From assembly GCA_033720975.1 (NCBI GenBank), contig JAWWBL010000043.1:1-13622 (forward strand): DNA of 13,622 bases, given 5' to 3'. Each line of letters begins with the position of its first letter. Position 1 is the first letter of the stretch. Origin of the DNA: JAWWBL01 sp033720975. Lineage in GTDB: Bacteria > Actinomycetota > Acidimicrobiia > Spongiisociales > ZC4RG35. Positions 1 to 7,463 of the stretch are shown in pieces. The notes beneath the pieces were generated by a model. The model searched no databases. It was given only the letters and a program-made list of their open reading frames with translations, and was not told where the DNA came from. The position numbers and the translations under genes were made by a program.

Positions 1-2325
1 AGCCGATCCTCGGCCCTTGCCTCGAAGGCGACGGGCTTTCCGATTGCGAAGATTGCCGCCCTCCTTGCGGTGGGCTTCACACTCGACGAGATCGTCAATG
101 ACATAACCGGCGCTACCCCGGCGTCGTTCGAGCCGGCGCTCGATTACGTGGTCGTGAAGGTGCCCCGTTTCGACTTCTCGAAGTTCCCATCGGCAGGCAC
201 GACGCTGGGCACGCCGATGAGAAGCGTTGGCGAGGCCATGGCGATCGGTCGCACCTTCCACGAGGCTCTCCAAAAGGCCCTGCGCAGCATGGAGAACGGG
301 AGGAGCGGCCTGAACGCCGACGCGGGAGAGATACCGCTCGTTGCCATGACCGATGAGGAGGTCGAGGGTGAGGTCAGCCGTCCCAGCCCGGATCGGATCT
401 TCGCCCTTGCCGAGGCGTTGCGCCGCGAGTGGGCCGTCGAGCGTGTGGCGAGCCTGTCCCATGTCGACCCGTGGTTCGTGGACCAGCTCGCTCAGATCGT
501 CGAACTGAGGACAGAGTTGGAGGGCTCAAGGGACCAGTCGCTGCTGACCGAGGCCAAGAGGTACGGGTTCTCGGATGCACAAATCGCGTACCTTTGGTCC
601 ACGACGGAGCAGTCGATTCGCGACATGCGCGAGGTGGTCGGGCTGAATCGGACGTACAAGATGGTCGATACATGCGCGGCCGAGTTCCAGGCGGGAACGC
701 CGTACATGTACGGGACCTTCGAGGACACCTCCGAGGTGAGTGAGGCCGATAGGCCCCGCGTCGTGGTCCTTGGCTCCGGGCCGAATCGGATCGGCCAGGG
801 AATCGAGTTCGACTATTGCTGTGTGCACGCCAGCTTCGCTCTTCGCGACGCCGGCTACGAGACGGTGATGATCAACTGCAATCCTGAAACGGTTTCTACC
901 GACTACGACACGTCGGATCGCCTCTATTTCGAGCCTCTCACCACCGAAGACGTTTTGGAAGTGATAAGGGCCGAGAAGCCGGAGGCGGTCATCGTGCAAC
1001 TCGGTGGCCAGACACCGCTGAACCTCGCGGAGAGCCTCGAAGCCGCGGGAGTGAAGATTGCCGGCACTTCCCCGAGATCGATAGCGCTTGCCGAGGACCG
1101 CGAGCAGTTCGCCGAAATATGCCGCAACCTCGGAATAAAGCAGCCTCCGGCCGGAACCGCGACGTCAGCTGCCGAAGCCGAGGTCGTCGTCGACCGGATC
1201 GGCCTACCTGTCATGGTCCGGCCCTCTTTCGTACTCGGTGGACGGAGAATGCGGGTCGTTTACAGCCTGGAGGAACTCGCCGGCTACGTCAGAGAGATAT
1301 ACGGCGAGGGAGATCCCGAGGTCGTGGCCAACCCGATCCTGATCGATCGGTTCCTCGAGTCTGCAGTCGAAGTCGACGTCGACGCCATTTACGACGGCCA
1401 CGAGTTGCTGCTCGGTGGCGTGATGGAGCATGTAGAGGAGGCAGGGGTTCACTCGGGTGACTCCGGCTGTATCACCCCGCCCCCGACGATGTCCGAGGAG
1501 ACCCTCAAAGAGATAGAGAGGGCCACCACCGAGCTCGCGGCTGCGCTAGAGGTGAAGGGACTCATCAACATCCAATTCGCAGTGAAGGGCGATGAGGTGT
1601 TCGTCTTGGAGGCCAATCCACGGGGAAGCCGCACGGTTCCCTTCATCTCAAAGGCCAGGGGAATACCGCTCGCACGCATTGCCGCGAGGGTCATGATGGG
1701 CGAACGCATCGATGAACTGCGGACCGAGGGAATGATCCCAAACGAAGATGCGCGAGGGTTTGTGGCGGTCAAGGCGGCTGTGATCCCGTGGGATCGCTTC
1801 CCTGAAGAGGACTCCGTCCTCGGCCCGGAGATGAAGGCCACGGGCGAGGTGATGGGCATCGGCGCCGACGTGGGCGTGGCGTATGCCAAGGCGCTGCTGG
1901 GTGCAGGAAGCGTGCTTGCCGACAGAGGGAGGGTCTTCGTTTCTTTCGCCGACCGGGACAAACCGGTTGGTCTTGCCGTTGCTCAGGCATTCGCCATGCT
2001 TGGGTTCGAATTGATCGCGACGCACGGCACGGCTCGCTTCCTCAAGCATCACGCCATCGACGCCGAGCCAGTGAACAAGATCGGCGAAGGTCCCCGCGAC
2101 ATCGGTGAGCGGTTGGAGAACGGGGAGGTCCAACTGGTCGTGAACACACCCAGAGGTGGTCGCGCCCGCTCGGACGGAGCGACCATCCGAAAAGTGGCAC
2201 GGCGTAATTCGATCCCCTGTGTGACCACGGTCCAGGGCGGGTTGGCCGTTGCTCGCAGCCTCAGAGCCGGCCCAGGAGCGCTGAACAGGCCGAGGAGCCT
2301 CCAAGAGTGGCATCGCCGGATCTGA
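1..2325 (+). CDS. carB: Carbamoyl-phosphate synthase large subunit (5' partial)
   Basis: Makes carbamoyl phosphate from ammonia (supplied by CarA from glutamine), bicarbonate and two ATP, for pyrimidine and arginine synthesis in the cytoplasm. The frame is open from base 1 (SRSSALASKATGFPIAKIA), which corresponds to about residue 303 of E. coli CarB, so roughly 300 N-terminal residues, including most of the first ATP-grasp domain, lie outside the window. Visible in order are the end of that domain, the oligomerisation region (about 370-700, with SHVDPWFVDQ), the second pre-ATP-grasp fold from about 757 (LGSGPNRIGQGIEFDY), the second ATP-grasp with its LEANPRGSR metal and nucleotide site at 1606-1632, and the C-terminal MGS-like allosteric domain from about 1927. 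No frameshift is seen. The last 19 bases overlap pyrD, so the genes are probably cotranscribed and translationally coupled. The family assignment is secure. Confidence 0.98.
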   Translation, partial: SRSSALASKATGFPIAKIAALLAVGFTLDEIVNDITGATPASFEPALDYVVVKVPRFDFSKFPSAGTTLGTPMRSVGEAMAIGRTFHEALQKALRSMENGRSGLNADAGEIPLVAMTDEEVEGEVSRPSPDRIFALAEALRREWAVERVASLSHVDPWFVDQLAQIVELRTELEGSRDQSLLTEAKRYGFSDAQIAYLWSTTEQSIRDMREVVGLNRTYKMVDTCAAEFQAGTPYMYGTFEDTSEVSEADRPRVVVLGSGPNRIGQGIEFDYCCVHASFALRDAGYETVMINCNPETVSTDYDTSDRLYFEPLTTEDVLEVIRAEKPEAVIVQLGGQTPLNLAESLEAAGVKIAGTSPRSIALAEDREQFAEICRNLGIKQPPAGTATSAAEAEVVVDRIGLPVMVRPSFVLGGRRMRVVYSLEELAGYVREIYGEGDPEVVANPILIDRFLESAVEVDVDAIYDGHELLLGGVMEHVEEAGVHSGDSGCITPPPTMSEETLKEIERATTELAAALEVKGLINIQFAVKGDEVFVLEANPRGSRTVPFISKARGIPLARIAARVMMGERIDELRTEGMIPNEDARGFVAVKAAVIPWDRFPEEDSVLGPEMKATGEVMGIGADVGVAYAKALLGAGSVLADRGRVFVSFADRDKPVGLAVAQAFAMLGFELIATHGTARFLKHHAIDAEPVNKIGEGPRDIGERLENGEVQLVVNTPRGGRARSDGATIRKVARRNSIPCVTTVQGGLAVARSLRAGPGALNRPRSLQEWHRRI

Positions 2326-3221
2326 AAACCGCCCTCGGTCCACTCGAGCTGCGGAGCCCCCTCATTGCCGCCTCGGGGACGGTGGGGTCCGTATGGGAAT
2401 GGGCGCAGGTGGCCGACACCTCACCGTATGGAGCAGCAGTGGCGAAATCCGTCGCTCCCGTTCCCTGGTCGGGTCGGCCCCCTCCGCGTTTGGCGCCACT
2501 CCCCACAGGGATGCTCAACGGGATTGGCATCCAGAACCCTGGCATCGAGTCGTGGGTGGCGGAGATGAGTGAGCGAATACCCAAGTTGGAGGTTCCGGTG
2601 TGGGGTTCGGCCGTCGGAGGCGACCCGGCCGAGTTCGCAGTGGTCTCCAAGGGCCTCGAGTCCGCGGGAGTGTCCGCGGTCGAAGTCAACCTCTCGTGTC
2701 CCAACCTCGACAGCGGCGAGATGTTCTCCTTCGATGCGGGGGAGAGCGGAGACGTGATTGGCGCGGTCAAGTCCGCCGTCGGGATCGCGGTCGGAGCCAA
2801 GCTCTCGCCTGACACCCCCGACATAGCGGCCGTTGCCGGGGCCTGCTACTCGGCGGGTGCGGATTTCGTGGTGCTGACCAACACCGCTCGGGGTTTTGGC
2901 GTTTCGATATCGTCGCGCTCCGCAGTCCTGTCGGGAGGCGTGGGTGGCTACAGCGGTCCGGGGCTCAAGCCGCTTTCTCTCCGTTGTGTGCACGAGGTGG
3001 CCTCGGCTTTCCCCGGCCGGCCCATCGTCGGGTGCGGTGGCGTGACCACGGGGCGCGACGTGGTCGAGTATCTGATGGTTGGCGCCTCGGCGGTCGCAAT
3101 CGGGACGGCGCACCTGGCTGAGCCGAAAGCGGGCAGGAGAATCCGGAGAGAGCTAGGGCATTTGATGGAGGTCCTCGGGGCGGGCAGCGTGGCAGAGCTC
3201 GTGGGGAGCCTCACGCGATGA
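2307..3221 (+). CDS. pyrD: Dihydroorotate dehydrogenase, class 1
   Basis: Oxidises dihydroorotate to orotate, the fourth step of UMP synthesis, using FMN. The 304-residue length fits class 1B enzymes (about 300-310). NLSCPN places a cysteine at residue 131 in the catalytic-base position. Class 2 membrane enzymes have serine there, so this is a soluble class 1 enzyme. GGYSGPGLKP and the late GCGGVTTG and VGASAVAIGT segments are the FMN phosphate-binding end of the barrel. The GTG start is supported by GAGGAG at 2292-2297, nine bases upstream, and it overlaps the end of carB. The stop overlaps the pyrF start (ATGA). Class 1B enzymes normally work with the iron-sulfur flavoprotein PyrK, often encoded just upstream of pyrD, but here carB abuts pyrD with no room for pyrK. 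Class 1A versus 1B is therefore not settled by this window. Confidence 0.95.
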   Translation: MASPDLKTALGPLELRSPLIAASGTVGSVWEWAQVADTSPYGAAVAKSVAPVPWSGRPPPRLAPLPTGMLNGIGIQNPGIESWVAEMSERIPKLEVPVWGSAVGGDPAEFAVVSKGLESAGVSAVEVNLSCPNLDSGEMFSFDAGESGDVIGAVKSAVGIAVGAKLSPDTPDIAAVAGACYSAGADFVVLTNTARGFGVSISSRSAVLSGGVGGYSGPGLKPLSLRCVHEVASAFPGRPIVGCGGVTTGRDVVEYLMVGASAVAIGTAHLAEPKAGRRIRRELGHLMEVLGAGSVAELVGSLTR

Positions 3222-3904
3222 GCCATCCGATCCTCGTGGCCCTCGACTTCAGCGACTCTGAGGAAGCGTTGAGACTCGCCAGCGAGCTTCGACCCTTTGT
3301 AGGCGGCTTCAAAGTGGGGCTCGAGCTGATGTGGTCCACCGGCCCGTCGTTGATCTCCCGGGTGGCCGACCTCGGTCTTCCAGTGTTTGCCGACGCCAAG
3401 CTCCATGACATACCCAACACGGTCCGGGGGGCGGCGCGCGCTCTAGCGTCCCATGGCGCCCGCTGGGTGACGGTGCACGGTGCCGGGGGGTCAGCGATGG
3501 TCAGGGCGGCAGTCGAGGGGCTCGACGAGGGCGGCGATGGAGCAGCCGGAGCTCTGGTGGTCACGGTTCTCACGTCGCTCGACCACTCGGACCTGGCGGA
3601 GACCGGCGTGTGGCGCGCGACCGAGGACCAGGTCCTCTCGATGGCGGGCCTGGCCCAGCAATCCGGTGCGGAGGGAGTCATCTGCTCTCCTGGAGAGGTG
3701 GCCCGGCTGAAGGCCTCATTTCCCGGGTTGCTTGCGGTGACTCCGGGGATCCGGCCCGAGGGCTCGAGTGCGGACGATCAGATCCGAATCTCCACCCCGA
3801 GGGCTGCCTTGACCTCAGGTGCCGATTATCTGGTGGTAGGACGGCCGATCACACGGGCATCGGATCCGATTGCCGCGGCCCGGCACATGGCGAGTTCCCT
3901 GTGA
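3218..3904 (+). CDS. pyrF: Orotidine 5'-phosphate decarboxylase
   Basis: Decarboxylates OMP to UMP, the last step of de novo pyrimidine synthesis. The 228-residue length is typical of the bacterial type I enzyme. The DAKLHDIPNT motif carries the catalytic tetrad residues Asp59, Lys61 and Asp64. FKVGLEL near the N-terminus contributes Lys for substrate binding. TPGIRP (175-180) and VVGRPIT, with Arg209, form the phosphate-gripping end of the barrel. The ATG start overlaps the pyrD stop as ATGA, which suggests coupled translation of pyrD and pyrF. It is the last gene of the pyrimidine cluster here, followed by a 97-bp gap. Nothing is unusual in length or motifs. Confidence 0.97.
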   Translation: MSHPILVALDFSDSEEALRLASELRPFVGGFKVGLELMWSTGPSLISRVADLGLPVFADAKLHDIPNTVRGAARALASHGARWVTVHGAGGSAMVRAAVEGLDEGGDGAAGALVVTVLTSLDHSDLAETGVWRATEDQVLSMAGLAQQSGAEGVICSPGEVARLKASFPGLLAVTPGIRPEGSSADDQIRISTPRAALTSGADYLVVGRPITRASDPIAAARHMASSL

Positions 3905-3944
3905 AACCCCCTTTCCTCGGCTCCTTTCGTCAGGCGGGCCGGGC

Positions 3945-3950
3945 TATGGT
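3945..3950 (+). promoter_or_regulatory. Weak candidate -10 element for mihF
   Basis: TATGGT matches the -10 consensus at four of six positions and lies in the gap between pyrF and mihF. No convincing -35 is found at 16-18 bp spacing; the nearest T-rich hexamer (TTTCGT, 3925-3930) is only 14 bp upstream. If it is used, transcription would start near 3957 and the palindrome at 3961-3974 would lie just downstream of the start site. This is suggestive only. Confidence 0.3.
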
Positions 3951-3960
3951 CGGCGACACG

Positions 3961-3974
3961 CCTGATCGATCAGG
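3961..3974. promoter_or_regulatory. Perfect 14-bp palindrome in the mihF leader
   Basis: CCTGATCGATCAGG is an exact inverted repeat without a spacer, ending 27 bases before the mihF start codon. The symmetry and lack of a loop fit a binding site for a dimeric protein better than an RNA hairpin. It contains two overlapping-frame GATC sites. It could be an operator acting on mihF and gmk. The identity of any binding protein is unknown, and a 14-bp palindrome may also be chance. Confidence 0.45.
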
Positions 3975-4001
3975 TGAAGGAACCAAGGAGTTGGCAAGGG
4001 A

Positions 4002-4316
4002 ATGACACAGCCACCGAAGCTGACCGATGAGCAGCGCAGAGCGGCTCTGGCCAAGGCGGCCGAGGCGCGTCGAGTCCGCGCCGAGGTGAAGGAGCTCCTG
4101 AAAACCGGGTCTCTCCGACTACCCGAGCTGTTCGCGCGAGCCGATGAGGATCCGTTGGTGGCCGGGCTCAAAGTCGAGTCGCTCATTGCCTCGATGCCCG
4201 GAACCGGGAAGATCAAAGCCAAGCGGCTGATGGAATCCATCGGGATCTCCGAGAACCGTCGCATCCGGGGTCTGGGCGACAAGCAGAAAGAAGCCCTGCT
4301 CGCAGAATTCTCCTGA
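4002..4316 (+). CDS. mihF: Integration host factor, actinobacterial type (mIHF)
   Basis: Small nucleoid-associated protein that binds and bends DNA, unrelated in fold to the IHF/HU dimers of proteobacteria. It was first described as the mycobacterial host factor for phage L5 integration. The 104-residue length matches the family. The N-terminal half is a charged helix (DEQRRAALAKAAEARRVRAEV). The C-terminal half carries the helix-two-turns-helix DNA-binding segment around MPGTGKIKAKRLMESIGI and ends in a basic IRGLGDKQKEALL stretch. AAGGAG at 3985-3990 is an 11-base-spaced ribosome binding site for this ATG. gmk begins one base after the stop, the usual mihF-gmk-rpoZ arrangement in actinobacteria. 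I am confident in the family. Confidence 0.93.
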   Translation: MTQPPKLTDEQRRAALAKAAEARRVRAEVKELLKTGSLRLPELFARADEDPLVAGLKVESLIASMPGTGKIKAKRLMESIGISENRRIRGLGDKQKEALLAEFS

Positions 4317-4317
4317 C

Positions 4318-4872
4318 TTGCCCGGCCGCCTGATCGTCATTGCGGGGCCTTCAGGCTCGGGGAAGTCGAGCATCGTTCGCTCGCTCGTCGAGCGGATTGA
4401 GCTTGTCTATTCGGTCTCCGCCACGACGAGGGATCCGCGGCCGGATGAAGTAGAGGGTGTGCACTATCGATTTGTCAGCAGGTCCGAGTTCGAGGCAATG
4501 ATCGATGCGGGCGACCTGCTCGAGTGGGCCGAGTACAACGGCGATTATTACGGAACGCCTGCTTCCCCTGTGCGCGAGGCGAATTCCGATGGGTTCGACG
4601 TGCTGCTGGAGATCGAGATCCAGGGGGCACGCCAGATACGCCACCATCGGCCGGATGCCGTCATGTTCTTCATCGTCCCGCCATCCATGGAAGAGTTGCG
4701 GGCTCGTCTCGAAGCGCGAGGCGACACCGACCGGGGGACCATTGAAGAACGCCTGCGCATAGCCGCCTCGGAGATGGCCGAAGCGCCGGATCTGTTCGAC
4801 CACATGGTCGTTAACGACACCCTGGAACGCGCCGTCGATGAGATCGAGGGTCTGATAACCGCGCCCTCATGA
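4318..4872 (+). CDS. gmk: Guanylate kinase
   Basis: Phosphorylates GMP to GDP with ATP, essential for GTP and dGTP supply. The Walker A loop GPSGSGKS is at residues 10-17. The GMP-binding segment follows with SATTRDPRP, GVHYRFVS and YNGDYYGTP. LEIEIQGARQI corresponds to the conserved core strand, and the lid is around RGDTDRGTIEERL. The 184-residue length is normal. The TTG start at 4318 places the P-loop at the usual distance from the N-terminus. It has no clear Shine-Dalgarno sequence and lies one base after the mihF stop, so translation probably depends on ribosomes finishing mihF. The last codons overlap the candidate rpoZ promoter. Confidence 0.96.
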   Translation: MPGRLIVIAGPSGSGKSSIVRSLVERIELVYSVSATTRDPRPDEVEGVHYRFVSRSEFEAMIDAGDLLEWAEYNGDYYGTPASPVREANSDGFDVLLEIEIQGARQIRHHRPDAVMFFIVPPSMEELRARLEARGDTDRGTIEERLRIAASEMAEAPDLFDHMVVNDTLERAVDEIEGLITAPS

Positions 4873-4880
4873 GGTAGACT
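4852..4880 (+). promoter_or_regulatory. Candidate promoter for rpoZ-coaBC
   Basis: CTGATA at 4852-4857 (four of six matches to TTGACA) and TAGACT at 4875-4880 (four of six to TATAAT, a common high-GC actinobacterial form) are separated by exactly 17 bp. The -35 is inside the last codons of gmk and the -10 begins two bases after its stop. Predicted initiation near 4887 leaves a leader of about 24 bases with GAGGAA before the rpoZ ATG. Confidence 0.6.
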
Positions 4881-4910
4881 GGCCACCCACCACCCCTTCC
4901 CCGAGGAAAC

Positions 4911-5132
4911 ATGAAGCTCGAAGACGTCATCGACCAGATCGGCAACCGGTTCGCAACCGTCGTCGTGTCCGCCCGGCGGGCACGTCAGATCAACAGCTAC
5001 TTCCACCAGCTCGGAGTGGGCTACGGCGAGTTCGTCCCGCCTCAGGTCCACTCGCTGTCGCGCAAGCCTCTGACCATCGCAATGGAGGAGATTGCCGAGG
5101 GCAAGGTGGAGGTCGAGACCGTCGAGGAATAG
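4911..5132 (+). CDS. rpoZ: RNA polymerase omega subunit
   Basis: Omega binds the beta-prime subunit and helps RNA polymerase assemble and stay stable. The 73-residue protein shows the family hallmarks NRFATVVVSARRARQI and, near the C-terminus, PLTIAMEEIAEGKVEVE. GAGG at 4903-4906 precedes the ATG. The stop codon TAG shares its last base with the GTG start of coaBC, so the two are almost certainly translated in a coupled way. gmk upstream and coaBC downstream is a widely conserved bacterial neighbourhood. A promoter-like pair lies just upstream, so rpoZ may be transcribed independently of mihF-gmk. Confidence 0.95.
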   Translation: MKLEDVIDQIGNRFATVVVSARRARQINSYFHQLGVGYGEFVPPQVHSLSRKPLTIAMEEIAEGKVEVETVEE

Positions 5133-6310
5133 TGCTCGACGGGCGGCGGGTTCTGCTCGCCGTGACCGGGGGAGTAGCCGCCTACAAGACGGCCTACCTC
5201 GCCCGACGCCTGATTGAAGTTGGGGCGGAGGTCAAGGTCATCATGACCGAGTCCGCCCACCACTTCATCGGTCCGCAGACCTTCGCAGCCATAACCGGCT
5301 CACCGCCGATGGCCAGCCTGTTCGGGAGTGACTCCGTTTCACCGCACACCGAGTTGGCGCGCTGGGCCGAGCTGGTGATAGTCGCCCCGGCAACGGCGGC
5401 GACGATGGCAAGACTGGCGAGCGGGCTGGCAACCGACCTCGTCGCTGCCACCCTGCTAGCCACAGAGTCACCGGTGCTCGTCGCCCCTGCCATGCATACC
5501 GAGATGTGGGAACACGCCTCGACTACACACAACGTGGCAACGCTCAGGGAGCGTGGGTACCTCTTCGTCGGTCCGATGATCGGAGCGCTTGCCGGTGGCG
5601 ACGAAGGCATCGGACGTGTCGCCGAGCCCGAGCAGATTCTGGAGGCGGCGGAAGCGGTGTTCGGGCCACGACCGGGTGCACTTCGAGTCCTGGTCACTGC
5701 AGGTGGGACGCGCGAGCCAGTTGACCCTGTGCGTTTCCTCGGCAACCGCTCTTCGGGAAAGATGGGCCATGCTGTAGCCGATGCAGCCGCCGCCCAAGGT
5801 CACCAGGTGACTTTGGTTACCTCGTCCGACGTGCCAACGCTTCCGTCGGTCAAGGTGGTGAAGGTGGAAACCGCCCAGGAGATGCTCGAAGCTGTGGAGG
5901 GAGAGGAAATCGACGTTGCCGTGATGGCGGCGGCAGTGGCCGATTTTCGACCAGCCAGTCCAGTGGATACGAAACTGGCCCGAGATGAGGGTGTGGACTC
6001 GATCGAGCTAGAGCCCACGCCCGACATACTTGCGACAGTTGTGGCCCGCCAGGACCGCCCGTTCGTGGTTGGGTTCGCTGCCGAGACGGGAGATGTCGAG
6101 CGAGCCATCGAAAAAGCTCGAAACAAGAAGGTGGATCTGCTCGTCTACAACAACGTATCGGAACCGGGGAGCGGATTCGGGACGGACACGAACCAGGTCA
6201 CGATCATCGACGCGGAGGGCGGGACCGACCAATGGCCTCTCATGTCCAAGCGTGAGGTGGCTGCCCGGCTCATCGAGAGGGTGGCCGAGGAACTCCGGGC
6301 GCGGGATTAG
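5132..6310 (+). CDS. coaBC: Bifunctional phosphopantothenoylcysteine decarboxylase / phosphopantothenate-cysteine ligase
   Basis: Catalyses two successive steps of coenzyme A synthesis. The CoaB half joins cysteine to 4'-phosphopantothenate using CTP, and the FMN-dependent CoaC half decarboxylates the product to 4'-phosphopantetheine. The 392-residue length fits the fused enzyme. CoaC occupies about residues 1-175, with VTGGVAAYK at the flavin fold, catalytic His72 in SPHTELARWA and the PAMHTEMW substrate clamp at 119-126. CoaB starts near 186 with VTAGGTREPVDPVRF and SSGKMG, followed by AAAVADFRP at 266-274. The GTG start shares a base with the rpoZ stop (TAGTG), and GAGGAA at 5124-5129 serves as ribosome binding site. 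Confidence 0.96.
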   Translation: MLDGRRVLLAVTGGVAAYKTAYLARRLIEVGAEVKVIMTESAHHFIGPQTFAAITGSPPMASLFGSDSVSPHTELARWAELVIVAPATAATMARLASGLATDLVAATLLATESPVLVAPAMHTEMWEHASTTHNVATLRERGYLFVGPMIGALAGGDEGIGRVAEPEQILEAAEAVFGPRPGALRVLVTAGGTREPVDPVRFLGNRSSGKMGHAVADAAAAQGHQVTLVTSSDVPTLPSVKVVKVETAQEMLEAVEGEEIDVAVMAAAVADFRPASPVDTKLARDEGVDSIELEPTPDILATVVARQDRPFVVGFAAETGDVERAIEKARNKKVDLLVYNNVSEPGSGFGTDTNQVTIIDAEGGTDQWPLMSKREVAARLIERVAEELRARD

Positions 6311-6323
6311 GCTCCGGCCACGT

Positions 6324-7463
6324 ATGCGGACCTCCTTCTTCACCTCGGAGTCAGTGACTGAGGGGCACCCTGACAAGGTCGCCGACGCAGTTTCGGATGC
6401 GATCCTCGACGCCGCTCTTGCCGTCGATCCGGGGGCCCGCGTCGCCTGTGAGACGTTTGTGACCACCCGCCTCGCTGTCATAGGTGGGGAGATAACGGTC
6501 GCGGGCGACCTCGACATCGAGGGAATAGTCCGCAAGACGGTCGATCGGATCGGTTACAACGGCTTCGACCCGGGATTCGACGCGTCCACCATCGAGGTCC
6601 AGAATCGGGTCGGCGAGCAGAGCCTGGACATCGCCGCTGGAGTCGACAGGGAGCTCGGTGCTGGCGACCAAGGGCTCATGTTCGGGTTCGCCGTCAACGA
6701 GACCGAAGAGCTCATGCCGATGCCGATCCAGTTGGCCCACAGGCTCGCCGAGCGCCTCGCCGAAGTGAGGAGGGACGGCACCCTCGACTATCTGCGACCC
6801 GACGGCAAGACGCAGGTGATGGTGCGTTATGAGGGGCTGCGACCGGTCTCGGTGCCCAAAGTGCTGATCTCGACTCACCACGCCAAGGAAATGGACAACG
6901 ACACCATGCGCAGCGACATTCGTCGTCAGGTGGTCGAGAAGGTCATCCCAGCCGATCTCCTTGACGACGAGCTCGAATTGATCTTCAACCCTTCCGGCCG
7001 TTTCGAGATCGGCGGACCGGTGGCGGACGCGGGTCTCACCGGCCGCAAGATCATCGTCGACACGTACGGGGGCTACGCCCGCCATGGCGGTGGCGCCTTT
7101 TCCGGAAAGGATTCCACAAAGGTCGATCGGTCCGCGGCGTACGCGGCGCGGTGGGCGGCCAAGAATCTGGTCGCGGCCGGGGTTGCGGACAAGCTCGAGA
7201 TCCAACTGGCATATGCCATTGGCCAACCCGAGCCGTTTTCGATCCATGTCGATGCCTTCGGGACTGAGAAGATCCCGCTTGACCAGATTGAGGATGTTCT
7301 GGCCCAGGCCTTCGATTTCCGGCCCGCTTCGATTATCTCGGAGTTGCAGCTTCGCGATCCGGTCTTCTCGCCGACCGCCGCCTACGGGCACTTTGGCCGC
7401 CCCGGCTTCGCGTGGGAGCGCCTTGACAAGGTGGACGACATCCGGTCGGCGGCGGGTCTCTGA
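6324..7463 (+). CDS. metK: S-adenosylmethionine synthase
   Basis: Forms S-adenosylmethionine from methionine and ATP, the cell's main methyl donor. The start is ATG at 6324, giving 379 residues, close to the 384 of E. coli. The frame stays open farther upstream into coaBC, but that extension does not resemble MetK, and the conserved N-terminus (FFTSESVTEGHPDKVAD, with His15 and Asp17) begins right at 6324. GAGDQGLMFG at 112-121 and GGGAFSGKD at 255-263 are the two PROSITE-type signatures. It starts 13 bases after coaBC with no good Shine-Dalgarno sequence. A TAGGCT hexamer at 6308-6313 could be a -10 for a nearly leaderless transcript, but no -35 is seen. The stop overlaps the proposed CTG start of priA. 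Confidence 0.97.
   Translation: MRTSFFTSESVTEGHPDKVADAVSDAILDAALAVDPGARVACETFVTTRLAVIGGEITVAGDLDIEGIVRKTVDRIGYNGFDPGFDASTIEVQNRVGEQSLDIAAGVDRELGAGDQGLMFGFAVNETEELMPMPIQLAHRLAERLAEVRRDGTLDYLRPDGKTQVMVRYEGLRPVSVPKVLISTHHAKEMDNDTMRSDIRRQVVEKVIPADLLDDELELIFNPSGRFEIGGPVADAGLTGRKIIVDTYGGYARHGGGAFSGKDSTKVDRSAAYAARWAAKNLVAAGVADKLEIQLAYAIGQPEPFSIHVDAFGTEKIPLDQIEDVLAQAFDFRPASIISELQLRDPVFSPTAAYGHFGRPGFAWERLDKVDDIRSAAGL

Noticed and set aside
1648..2343. 231-codon antisense frame opposite the end of carB and start of pyrD
   Set aside because: No family features or plausible start context are visible, and both + strand genes there are certain.
6308..6313. TAGGCT as a firm metK promoter
   Set aside because: No -35 is present at 16-18 bp spacing and the hexamer overlaps the coaBC stop, so it is mentioned only as a possibility under metK.
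6030..6323. In-frame extension of metK upstream into coaBC
   Set aside because: The added residues do not resemble S-adenosylmethionine synthase and lie over the conserved coaBC C-terminus. The family N-terminus begins at 6324.
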